Assembly: GCF_017562075.2 (NCBI RefSeq)
Contig: NC_054082.1
Location: forward strand, 34,726,148-34,790,147
Direction of reading: 5' to 3'
DNA length: 64,000 nucleotides
Origin: Anopheles merus
Taxonomy: Eukaryota > Arthropoda > Insecta > Diptera > Culicidae
Of this stretch, positions 37,170 through 47,380 are shown in pieces; positions within the stretch are counted from its first letter, which is position 1, and each line of letters begins with the position of its first letter. The position numbers and the translations under genes are program-made. Under the pieces are notes generated by a model, which was given only the letters and a program-made list of their open reading frames with translations, did no database searches and had not been told where the DNA came from.

Positions 37170-40100
37170 TCACTGTGCGTTGTTGTCCAGCACGATGAAC
37201 TGCATGGTGGGGAAGTATTTTTCGAGCACGTGAAACAAACTAACGATTCCACAGTCGAATAGTTGCTGCAGGGAGAAAAGACATACAAAAATGCATTAAA
37301 TAAATGTGAAGTTTATGTTGAGTTTCGATATGCTGCTCACCTCAAACGTCTTATCCAACTGTACTAGCTTACAGTTATCGCAATAAAGGAAGCAAAGGAA
37401 CAGAATTAGATAGGCCAGCTGCCGCTGTTTCTCATTCATCTCTATTTCCGCACCCTCTTCGTTGACGATATGAACGTTAACCGCATTTATGTCATCGATG
37501 TTGAAAGGCTTCTGAAGCAGAACAAACGCATTGAAATGAGATTATTAAAATGTGGTAAAAATTGAGGATTGTATGATTTATAACGACTAGTTTGAAAATG
37601 TAAAGCTTGTTCGAAAACCGAAGCATGACCATCATCGAATTCGAAACTTCATCCGCTTCGGCTCCTCTTCGGCACCGCACGTTTACTTCTTGGCCAATCG
37701 CTGGCGACCAAATCAGAATCATTGCCACCGGTGCATTTGTGTGCGTGTACCACCAGAAGAAGAAAAAAAAAACCGTCCTACATAGCGGCTTTTCTGACCT
37801 GGGCCTGTTGTTTATGGTGGGTGCAATAATAATCGGCACAGCGGCAACATAAGTTCAGTGCAAACACAACCCGCTCCCAGTTAATCACTGTCAGCCAGCA
37901 CAATTCGGTGTGCATCAGCGGTCCGATTGATTTGGAGGCGTGCTCGAGACACAACACGGCTACGTGGACATAACGCACCATTCGACATTTTTTGTGCGTG
38001 AGGATGATTCCGCGGGCAGCTGAGAGGTTGCTGGTGCTGGTGGGGCTGCTACTCTTCGTCACCGGCTCCTCGCAAGCGCTGTACTCATCGTCCGATGATG
38101 TCGTGGCACTGACGACGGCCAACTTCGACCGCACCGTGGTGAAAAGCGACGAGGTGTGGGTGGTCGAGTTTTACGCTCCCTTCTGTGGCCACTGTCGCAA
38201 TCTGGTGCCGGAGTACAAGAAGGCCGCCACCGCACTGAAGGGCGTCATCAAGGTAGGCGGTGTGAACTGCGAGGAAGAGCAGGGTCTCTGCGGGCAGCAC
38301 GGTGTGCGTGGCTATCCGACCATCAAGATCTTCGGTGCGAACAAACGCTCCCCGGTCGATTACAACGGACAGCGCACGGCCAAGGACATTGCGGAGGCGG
38401 CCCTGGCGGAAGCGAAGAAAAAGATCAAGAATGTTCTGGGCGGTGGTGGTAGCAGCAGCAGCGGCGGTAGTGGTAGCAACAGCGGCAGCGGATCCAAGGA
38501 CGACGTCATCGAGCTGACCGATGCCAACTTCGATAAGCTGGTGCTGCAGAGCGAGGAACCGTGGCTGGTGGAGTTCTACGCACCGTGGTGTGGACACTGC
38601 AAAAATCTGGCCCCGCACTGGGCCCGGGCAGCGACCGAGCTGAAGGGCAAGGTGAAGCTGGGCGCACTCGATGCGACCGTGCACCAGCAGAAGATGTCCG
38701 AGTACGGTGTGCAGGGTTTCCCGACGATCAAGTACTTCCCGGCGGGCACCAAGGATCGCAACTCGGCCGAAGACTACAACGGTGGCCGCACATCGTCCGA
38801 CATCGTGAACTGGGCGCAAGACAAGTACACGGAGGACATCCCCAGCCCGGAAATCGTGCAGCTCACCTCGGAGCAGGTGGCCCGGGACACGTGCGAAAAG
38901 AAGCCGCTGTGCGTGGTGTCCGTGCTGCCGCACATTCTCGACTGCAATGCCGACTGCCGCAACGGATATCTGAAGATTCTGCAGGAGATGGGTGACAAGT
39001 ACAAGAAGAAGGAATGGGGCTGGCTGTGGACGGAGGGTGGCGCACAGCTCGACCTGGAATCGACGCTGGACATCGGCGGATTTGGCTATCCCGCCATGGC
39101 GGTGGTGAACCTGAAGAAGATGAAGTACTCGCTGCTGCGCGGCTCGTTCTCGAAGGATGGCATCAACGAGTTTTTGCGCGACCTTTCGTTCGGCCGGGGC
39201 CACACCGCACCGGTGAAGGGTGCCGAGCTGCCAAAGATTCACACGGTCGAGCCGTGGGACGGCAAGGACGGACAGCTGCCGGTGGAGGAGGATATCGATC
39301 TTTCGGATGTCGATCTGGACGAGAAGGATGAGCTGTAAAAAAAAGGCCAGACTACTGCCAGAGCAAAACTCGGATGTGGGATGATGGTTTTCCCATCCTT
39401 GCGATATCTTCCCATGGAAGCGCTTCGTGTGCTTTAGTTCGTAAGATTAGAGGAGCCGGAATGGACGGGTTATAAACGGCCAAGTGCGCACACGAACACA
39501 ACACGCTCATACAAAGTAACAGTCATTTGCATGTACCACTTACAGAACTAATTGATACCATTCCCAGGTCAGCTGAATTAGCCGAGATTTAGTTTGTTAG
39601 GGAGCGGGGAAATGGTACGACGTTGAAATCCGTGTAATTTTCATTTTAAAATTACCGAAATAAGTGAAATGAAAATAAAGAACTGATAGGAAACTAAGAG
39701 TAATTGTTCTTCCTTTACAATAGCATGCATGTCCGCACTTACCGCTTCATCCTGCTCCCGGTCGATCGAGGCACAACCGAACGTGACCGTCGCGATCCCG
39801 CCCAGCTCGGGCAGCTCGTCCGAGATGCACGCCACCAGCTGACACACTTGCCGCAGCTTCTGAACGTGCAGCTTGTCGATGATCGGCAGGATCAGATTGT
39901 TCAGGCACATCTCCCTAGCATTCAGCCGTATCTTGTCAAGCAGCTGCAGATGCTTTAGCTTGTTCTTCATTTTCATCACTTCGGAGCCCTTCAGTCCTGG
40001 CGGCATGCGTCGCAGTTGCTCTTGGGTGCGCACAATTTTGCCCATCAGCTCATCCGTCTCCACCACCATTAATCGGGGTTCGGAATATTGGGATCGTTCT

Positions 40101-43100
40101 TGTCCGATGGTAGTATTGTGCTCTTGCTGGTATTCTGCAAGGATGGTTTCCGCATGGACTATACGAGTCGCGATTGATCTTTCATGCAGCTCGAGTGATT
40201 TGATTTGTTCGTCCAATTCGTGGACGTTTGCGGATGGCTCTTCTTCCGTAGGTTTAAATCTATTACCCACTTCCTCAACCGACGCAATTCCATGTCGAAT
40301 GGACTCACAACACGTGGTCCAACAGTCGATCAGCTTTTTGGTAGTGGGAGACGATAGACCTGTTGCTGTCATCAAACAACTATTACCACGATGATCATCG
40401 TTCCAACGTTCCCATGCAAATTGCAACTTGTGGTAGGCTTCTGTAAGCTGCTTTACGCAATCATACATTCGTTTTCTATTCTGGACAACGTTTTCCAGTA
40501 TGGTTTTCAGTTCTTCCTGCAAGCGTAATCTATCGGATTTGAGTTGTTCTTCGGTTGGCAGGGGGACATCAGTTTCTAACTGATGAATGAAATCTACCAA
40601 TGATGCGTGATGTGCTTGCAGCCGTAATTTGTGGTTTTTAACTTTTATAAACTGTTCAGCAAGTTTGGGCAGCTCTGCAATTTTTATGCTAGATGTAAAT
40701 AAAAAAGGGGATAGTTTAGTCTGGGCAATTAGCACATACAAACCAAATCCAGTCAAATGAAACGAAAAAAAGCTTGCCCTCCCCGACGGGGAATCGAACC
40801 CCGGTCTCCCGCGTGACAGGCGGGGATACTGACCACTATACTATCGAGGACTTGAAACAATGAGCCGTTAGAGCGCTATTTAAACTACAGTTACTCACAT
40901 GATGAACAACTCCAAACAGTTTTAGAAAATTAGATCCTTTTGCGTTATGAATAATGTTACTTGAATCTAACTTCTAAATATCAACTAATGGGACTAAGAA
41001 GATCACAAGGTTCATGGGCCAGATTCATTGATGCAAAAAATCAAATTTCATTACATCAATACTCAGACCTGTTTAGAATTAATGCCTCTTTCATTTTGTT
41101 AATTTTCAGCGAGAAATACATACGATATGACTGTATTTTCCTCAATATTGTATGTAACTGAATAGCAAACCGAATACATCTGTCTAACAACTAAGAAAGG
41201 TAGGCAAAAAAACTGGAAAAAATATTTCTCCTCCCCGACGGGGAATCGAACCCCGGTCTCCCGCGTGACAGGCGGGGATACTGACCACTATACTATCGAG
41301 GATATATTCTAACACTCGATTCACGCACTTTTTGAAACCACCCCCCTACTTTCTAACATTTCCACCCTTACTGCATGCGTTGCGCAATAGGGGTGAGTAG
41401 CAACATGACGTTTCTATTGTGTACATTTTCCCCAACCCATCACATCCTCGATAGTATAGTGGTCAGTATCCCCGCCTGTCACGCGGGAGACCGGGGTTCG
41501 ATTCCCCGTCGGGGAGGAAAAACCTTTTTTTTCCTTGCTATTAAGAATTTATAGAAATGGATGAGCAGTGAATTTTAAACAACCGTTAAACCAAAGCTGC
41601 TACGCTATTCACGAAAATCTTTTATAACAAACTCGTATAACATTATGAGGAGGTAAAATTTGATCCCATTGCATGTCTAATACTTATCTTCATAACCATT
41701 ACTTAAAAACATGAATGGTATAACATCTTTACACTTACCTCGGTACTGGGACGTTACTTGCACTGCGAACGTGATCGAGTTCTGCCATCAGCTCTGCTTT
41801 GCTGTTAAAAAGTTGTTCCAAACGTTCACGGACCGACTTCAACTCCTGTGCAGCACGAATTTGGCTCACCATATGCTGAACGATACGGTTTACTTTTACC
41901 ACAGTGTCCTCGTAATTCGTGGCGGTACCGCTACTTAGCACTTGCGTTACACTGTCCCGAAAGAAGCTGTTCAAACTTGAACGCAAACGTGCATTATTCA
42001 GTACGATATATGAGAATGGTAGATCGGCACGCATCTGTCCGATCAGCTGCTGCACACGCAAAGCACTGTCCAGCGTTTTAAATATCGCGGTACAAGAGAA
42101 TCCATCGATCCATTTTTGACCGCTGCCAGCCTCTAGCATACGATCGTAGACAAAACCGAGAAAGTTTTCGCGAGCATTTGCATCCAGTTGTTCTTCCACA
42201 GCAAATTTTACCGCTGCAATGGCTTCCAGCTCGGCGAAAGGGACCGCACCGATGGCAGAAAACTCATGCCAAATCTTTTGCTGAAGCTTTGCAATTGTAT
42301 CTTCAACGTTGGCTATGGCCATTGATGCTCGTACGATTCTTTTGAGGTTGTTGTGCAGCTGACTTAAAATGTCGTCCAAAAGAGGATCGCTGTTGAGTGT
42401 GTTATCATTAGCGAGATCATTCAGCAAATGGAGATTTTCCATAGCAATGCGTTTTTCATTTGCAGCTCGTTGCACATGCTCTTCAGCAGATTGAATATCG
42501 ATCGTCAATGATTGAGCGTGGGTTTGAAGATTACTGAAAACATGTGTGAAATTAATGATCGCCCACTGAAAATTGTTCATTTGTACCGATAGCAACTCTT
42601 ACCTTATATAGAGCTGCTTGTCGTCTTCGTCGCTTAGCTTACTGAACAGCACCAACGATTGATTGTTAGCAACGGCACACCGTGCAATCTGCATTTCAAA
42701 CTCCATCGAATCTGTTGCATCCAACTGATTCAAAATGTGCTCAATCTCTTTAACGTGCTCAATCAGCTCCTCTAGCTTGGCCTCACACGTTTGCTGCACC
42801 TCCAACTGCATACTCAATTGAACTAATTCTGCCTGCAACTGATCCAGCATGTTTTCAAGCTCATTGCACGTTACATCTACCTTTGCTGCGACAATTTCCC
42901 GAACCATTGCTATGGCTGTATCCGTATCATGAACCATTCGTTGCGCTAGTAGCTGCTCCTTTTCATTCGAAACCGATTGCAACAGCCGTTTCAGCTGGTT
43001 TCCCTGATCCTTGTAGCGTTGCACCTGCCGGGACTGTACGGTGGCAATCATCTGCTGTAGCATCTTTTTCAACTGATCATACTTGGCCGTCTCTTTGAGC

Positions 43101-43912
43101 CGTTCCTCCAGCTCCGCTATCATCGGTCGGAAGTCTTTGAGCTGCGTGGCCAGATATTTCCGCCGCATTTCCAGCTTGAAGTCGTCTTGCGTTCTCTGCC
43201 GGTTGCTATACTGCCGGCAGAGCAGACAGTCGGACAGGATGGCCCAAAGCGTTGCCGGGCTTACGATCTGCTGGCGGAAGCGACGTTGCGAGAGCAGCAG
43301 ATTGAGGTTAGGATACTTGGCAGTGCCGTAAAACAGCCCCGGACACAGCAGGCAGAATTCTTCGATCGTAATTTTCAGTGCACCGTCGATGCGAATAATT
43401 CCACCGTGCTTGACGCTGCGCCGCAGCGTAAATCCTTTGCCATCGAATGAAGCGCTTTTGGTGTAGCGCAGGTGCCGGAATGGGTCCGTTGCCGTTTTCA
43501 CACGCACGGCGACAGAATTTTCCGCGATAACGCCAAACAGTGGCACGTCTTGGCTAAAAAACCAGGGCAGGATGCCGAGGGCCGTAACGTTGAGCAGACT
43601 GGTCGAAGGTTGGACGAGTATCGTTTCCTGCGTGCCGTCTTCCGCGGTGCAGGTTATCTGAAAATCAACGATAAAACACTGATTATTAACACTCAATCCC
43701 GAATGGAGCGTAGTTTTTTGGCGTTACCCCGATTATATGCATGATTTCGATAAGAAATAAACTATCAACGAATAAATTAAGCGCACTAAATACTAAACTA
43801 TGCAAGACGCCAACGAGCAGAGCCGCTTGTGGAGCAAACGTATTGAGATGGATTCGCAGAACTGGGGAACAATAGGAAAAACCGTTACGAAATCCTTCGC
43901 AAACAGAAACAT
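37170..43912 (-). CDS. Divergent SMC3-like protein with degenerate ATPase sites
   Basis: Six exons on the - strand, phases all consistent: 43912-43889 (ATG, weak donor GTAACG), 43657-42603, 42533-41739, 40688-39743, 37511-37341, 37265-37170 (TGA); 1,028 aa. The order fits an SMC protein: N-lobe, coil, hinge, coil, C-lobe. N-lobe: ETILVQPSTSLLNV sits where SMC3 has its Walker A lead-in, followed by FTLRRSVKHGG and GLFYGTAKYPNLNLLLSQ. Coil with a joint-like FSKLSDEDDKQLYIS near 345-360. Reduced hinge about 484-546 (LRVQQLIGQMRADLPFSYIVLNN). C-lobe in the last two exons: VNVHIVNEEGAEIEMNEKQ then LVQLDK then YFPTMQFIVLDNN. No GxxGxGK is present, the LSGGQ position reads EMNEKQ, and the Walker B Asp-Glu is Asp-Lys. 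ATP hydrolysis is therefore unlikely. Closest by eye to SMC3. The tiny first exon is the least certain part. An augmin coiled-coil subunit was considered and fits less well. Confidence 0.72.
38004..39338 (+). CDS. Protein disulfide isomerase, PDIA6/P5 type
   Basis: ER-lumen oxidoreductase that forms and rearranges disulfides. Single exon, 444 aa. Signal peptide about 1-25 (RLLVLVGLLLFVTGSSQA). First thioredoxin domain with C61-G-H-C64 in the context APFCGHC, second with C196-G-H-C199 in APWCGHC, and a third non-catalytic b-type domain (WLWTEGGAQLDLESTLDIGG). An acidic tail ends in KDEL, the ER-retention signal. The two catalytic domains are joined by a Gly/Ser linker (about 149-167). The gene lies wholly within the 37512-39742 intron of the - strand SMC3-like gene and is transcribed the opposite way. 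The start was set at the first ATG (38004), directly before the signal peptide. Its high GC third positions fit a strongly expressed gene. Confidence 0.95.
   Translation: MIPRAAERLLVLVGLLLFVTGSSQALYSSSDDVVALTTANFDRTVVKSDEVWVVEFYAPFCGHCRNLVPEYKKAATALKGVIKVGGVNCEEEQGLCGQHGVRGYPTIKIFGANKRSPVDYNGQRTAKDIAEAALAEAKKKIKNVLGGGGSSSSGGSGSNSGSGSKDDVIELTDANFDKLVLQSEEPWLVEFYAPWCGHCKNLAPHWARAATELKGKVKLGALDATVHQQKMSEYGVQGFPTIKYFPAGTKDRNSAEDYNGGRTSSDIVNWAQDKYTEDIPSPEIVQLTSEQVARDTCEKKPLCVVSVLPHILDCNADCRNGYLKILQEMGDKYKKKEWGWLWTEGGAQLDLESTLDIGGFGYPAMAVVNLKKMKYSLLRGSFSKDGINEFLRDLSFGRGHTAPVKGAELPKIHTVEPWDGKDGQLPVEEDIDLSDVDLDEKDEL
39674..39679 (+). terminator. Poly(A) signal of the PDI gene
   Basis: AATAAA about 335 bp after the PDI stop and 64 bp short of the next SMC3-like exon, so the PDI transcript can end within the host intron. 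Confidence 0.6.
40779..40850 (-). tRNA. tRNA-Asp (GTC)
   Basis: 72 nt with a full cloverleaf: acceptor TCCTCGA paired with TCGGGGA (one T-G wobble), D-arm AGTATAGTGGTCAGT, anticodon loop CCTGTCACG (GTC), T-arm GGGGTTCGATTCCCC, discriminator G. It lies in an SMC3-like intron, on the same strand as that gene. Confidence 0.96.
41231..41302 (-). tRNA. tRNA-Asp (GTC)
   Basis: Second 72-nt copy, identical by eye to the one at 40779-40850, with GTC anticodon and intact acceptor, D and T arms. It stands head-to-head with the + strand copy at 41445-41516. Confidence 0.96.
41445..41516 (+). tRNA. tRNA-Asp (GTC)
   Basis: Third 72-nt copy, same sequence on the + strand, GTC anticodon. With the copy at 41231-41302 it forms a large inverted repeat with a 142-bp spacer. 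It is followed by AAAAACCTTTTTTTT, a pol III-type T-run terminator. Confidence 0.96.
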
Positions 43913-44309
43913 TTAAAGTCACAGTTATCAAAATTACACCTACCTAACTTTTTCCTCATTTACTTGCAAAATTATCTTAATTTATGCCAATTTAGTAATG
44001 AAAATTATTTTTCTAAAATTTCCAACAGTTTAAGCAGTAAAATATTCAAAATAAAACGTACTTTTCCATAATTTCCATAATCTACAGGGTGACAGGGTAA
44101 ATAATTTCCCTTCACACCATCGCTACATAAACCTTGGGCAGTTTTGACGTTTTTGCGAAGAGCTGTTTTCAAAACAAACAACACGTACTGCATACGAATC
44201 GCCGCGTACGCAAACAAACCGTGCTTGGCGAAACAATTGTGCAAAGAACCACACTAAATAAGCATCGTGCTTCAGAAATAATGAAACGGAAAAGCATACA
44301 GCGTGCGTG
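43913..44309. promoter_or_regulatory. Shared promoter region between the SMC3-like gene and the SLC38A10-type gene
   Basis: The start codons of two divergently transcribed genes, at 43912 on the - strand and 44310 on the + strand, are 397 bp apart. The gap is AT-rich with no clear TATA-plus-Inr pair, so it probably serves as a bidirectional promoter. The left half could instead hold further 5' exon sequence of the SMC3-like gene. Confidence 0.45.
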
Positions 44310-47007
44310 ATGGAAACGAACACCGTGCAGACGGTCACGCTCACGAACAGTATTATCGGCGTGGGCATCCTTTCTATGCCCTTTTGCTTCCAGAGGGTAA
44401 GTGTTGAGATAATGTGGATTTGCTGGGGATTTCCGGTTCTCACCATGCTGCTTTATCGCTGTTGCTGTTTCAGTGCGGAATTGTGCTGTCAATAGTGCTT
44501 CTACTGCTTAGCAGCTATGTTACCCGGTTGGTGTGCAGCTACATGGTTAAATCGGCCATCATTTCGAGACGCAAAAACTTTGAACAAATAGGTAAATGGC
44601 ACGGTTAAGCGCACAAAACGCACCAAACTAAAGTAGTGTGTGCATTGTTTTTTCAGCATTTTATGCGTTCGGCTCTGCTGGGAAGCTACTCGTAGAGCTA
44701 TGCGTCGTTGGCTACCTGTTGGGCACGTGCATTGCCTACTTCGTCGTGGTCGGTGACCTTGGCCCTCAAATCACGGCGAAAATACTGTCCATGCGCGAAA
44801 GCGATGGGCTTCGAACGTGGGTTATGATAGTCGTCACTATCGTATGCATCATTCCGCTAGGCATGCTGCGAAACGTGGACAGTTTGGCGTCCGTTTGCAC
44901 CGCTTCGCTAGGGTTCTACCTTTGCCTGGTGCTGAAGGTGGTTTCGGAATCGAGCGTAAAGTTTCACCCCGGCTGGTTCGACCGGCTGGACCTGTGGAAC
45001 TGGGGCGGCATATTGCAGTGTATGCCGATTTTTACCATGGCTCTATCCTGCCAGATGTAAGTGCACTGTGGACGGGGAGGCAATCCCCGGTAATAATGAG
45101 CAGGTTTAACCATCCTGTCTATTGTTTTTTGTAGGCAAATATTTGAAGTGTACGCTACGATGCCCACCACCTCGCTGGATAAGATGAGTCGCGTCATCCG
45201 ACAGTCGACCAACATCTGCACGATGATCTACGTGGCGATCGGATTCTTCGGGTACGTCGCGTTCAACGGGCACCGGTTTTCCGGTAACATTCTGGTCGAT
45301 TTTACCCCATCGTTTGCGAGCGACATCATCAAGATGGGCTTTGTGCTGTCGGTGGCGTTCAGCTTTCCGCTTGCGATCTTCCCCTGCCGGGTGAGCCTTT
45401 ACTCGCTGCTGTACAAGCGTGCGTCCGACGGGCACATGTACATACCGGAGTCCAAGTTCCGGCCGCTAACGATAGCGATCGTGGTCGTGGCGCTTGTGTT
45501 CGGTTTGCTCATACCATCGATCGAGGTGGTGATTGGGCTGGTCGGCTCCACGATCGGTGTGGCAATATGCTTGATCATACCGGCCGCCTGCTACATGACG
45601 ATTTGCAAAACCAACATAAGCGAAAAGCAGCTCGCCCAGGTCATGATTGCGTTTGGGTTCATCATCATGGTGCTGGGAACGTACGCTAATTTGCAGGCCG
45701 CCGGAGAGCGTACGCCGGAGCGACATGAGCATGAGCCAACCGTTGTGCCGGCAGCACTGGAAAAGCTCGTAGGGAAACCGCCGGCTCCGCTAGTACCCGG
45801 AAGAATGGCAGACGATCCAAAACCGCAAGCACCGGCCCCACCACCCGTGTTACCGGTGGAATCGGTAACGGAGAAGGTAATACCAAAGATAGAGCTACCG
45901 GTAGAGGCTGCTGTAAAGGAAAACCCGGAACAGCCGAGTAATGTTGAGACGGAAGTCAAAAAACCCCTGCCAGAGGGTAAACGAGCCGATGGAGCCAACG
46001 TCGAACCAAGCGCCGTAGAGGAAAAGCACAAAGATCCCCCGGTAGCGATCAATAACGAGGCGATACTGAAGGAAGAGCACGAAATAGCGGTGGAGGAGAA
46101 GGAAAAAATTGCGAAGGAAATTACCGAGCTGAAGAATGCCAAAAAGGTACTCCAAGCCGAGGTGGAAAACATCAAGGAAGAGCTGGTGAAGAAAAACAAA
46201 GAGACGGAACAATTGGTGCTAAAGAAACTGGACGAGATTGTGGTGAAAATAGGCGAGAAAAAGGTTAGCATCGATTCGCAGGAAGTGGGCACGAAGGTGG
46301 AAGGTGATGGTGGTGGTGCTGCTGCTGTTGCTCCATCGAAAGACGTGCTTCCTGAACCCGATGCAGGCGGAAAGAGGGACTACGGTGCAAAGATTCCGAA
46401 CGATCCGATCGTGAAGCTACTGAAAGCTGGCGGAAACAATAAAACTATCCTTCAAGCGGGACGCGATGCTGCAGCAAACGGTACGGTGGATAGAGAGCGG
46501 AACGTTCCAGCACCGGACGTCGATCGGCTGCCGGTCGAGGGTGCAGGGGCCGGTGAGATACCCGCCGAACAAGCGACCGAAACACTCGCTAAGCAAGAGC
46601 AGAATGGTAGTGACAGCAAGCCACCGGCAGCTCCGGCAGCGGTCGGTAGCGAAAATGAAGCCTCACAAAATGGGGTAGTCGCGCCGAAAGTGGATGCAAA
46701 TGGAAAGGTCGCCCGTGTGCCCGAACCGAGCGAGGTGAGCGAAACGAAACAGCAACAACAGCCACAGGATGGTGAGATTAAGGAAGATGAAAACGTCCCG
46801 CTACCACCGTTACCGGTGGAGGTACCGGCCGATGCACCGGCCGATGTTGCACCGGCCGCTGAGAAACAGCAGCCCCGCAAGCCGGTGGACACGGCGGCTG
46901 AGGAAGCAAAGGCAGGAAAACGCGATCTGTTGGCAATGCGCTTGAAGCGCGACGTGGGGAACTCCACTGCGGGCGGGGAGGAAAACTGCCCGAAACGCAT
47001 CACATAG
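44310..47007 (+). CDS. SLC38A10-type amino-acid transporter
   Basis: Multi-pass transporter of the AA-trans/SLC38 family (sodium-coupled neutral amino acids). Exons: 44310-44396, 44474-44591, 44657-45056, 45135-47007. Phases agree; 825 aa. Residues 1 to about 390 are the membrane core with about 10-11 helices. The opening TNSIIGVGILSMPFCFQR is the family signature, and VYATMPTTSLDKMSRVIR follows a later helix. The remaining 435 residues are a hydrophilic Pro/Glu/Lys-rich tail with a coiled-coil segment around 517-579 (KEITELKNAKKVLQAEVEN). A long cytosolic tail after the SLC38 core marks the SLC38A10 branch rather than SLC38A1-9. The ATG at 44310 overlaps a GTG of the same frame, and its context CGTGATGG is acceptable. 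Confidence 0.9.
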
Positions 47008-47310
47008 CCGGGGATGCAGCGGATGGGGATGGAAAGATAGCTAATCTCTACTGAAGGCTCGTCCGGACAGCGGACAAAAAGGAAAAAGGAGACGCTGGGT
47101 GGATTACGGTGGGTAATCGGACAGTTCTGACTGAACAATGACTGTGCAATACAGGCATGCGGGGAGACGATGGCTTAGGAGTGGTTAGTTTTTGGAGATC
47201 TTTTTACCCTGGGGGAATTGTAGTAGTTAAATCTTGAAAGTATCTATTCCAGAGTATATGAGATATTTAAGTGTTGTTAGCACATAATCGACGCGAGGGA
47301 GTGATGTGAA

Positions 47311-47316
47311 AATAAA
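47311..47316 (+). terminator. Poly(A) signal of the SLC38A10-type gene
   Basis: AATAAA about 300 bp after the stop. A - strand AATAAA (TTTATT at 47381-47386) lies 65 bp further on, indicating a convergent neighbour. Confidence 0.6.
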
Positions 47317-47380
47317 CTAATTGGTTTCAATGAAATCGAACAACAGAAACAAACGGAGCACAAATTATCGACAGTTATTC

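Noticed and set aside
37170..37511. Separate small - strand gene downstream of Mfap1
   Set aside because: It has no start codon of its own. Both phase and the SMC C-lobe sequence continue directly from the exon ending at 39743, so it was merged with that gene.
37512..37839. - strand open frame between the SMC3-like exon and the PDI start
   Set aside because: Hydrophobic low-complexity translation, no donor in phase, and it overlaps the acceptor of the exon at 37511.
43658..43696. Extension of the SMC3-like long exon to a TTG at 43696
   Set aside because: A TTG start is not credible in an insect gene, and a good acceptor (TTGATTTTCAG) sits at 43658, so this part is intron.
39743..43912. Augmin (HAUS5/dgt5) subunit as the identity of the - strand coiled-coil gene
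   Set aside because: Considered because of the long coils, but the N-lobe, joint, hinge and C-lobe order matches SMC3 much better.
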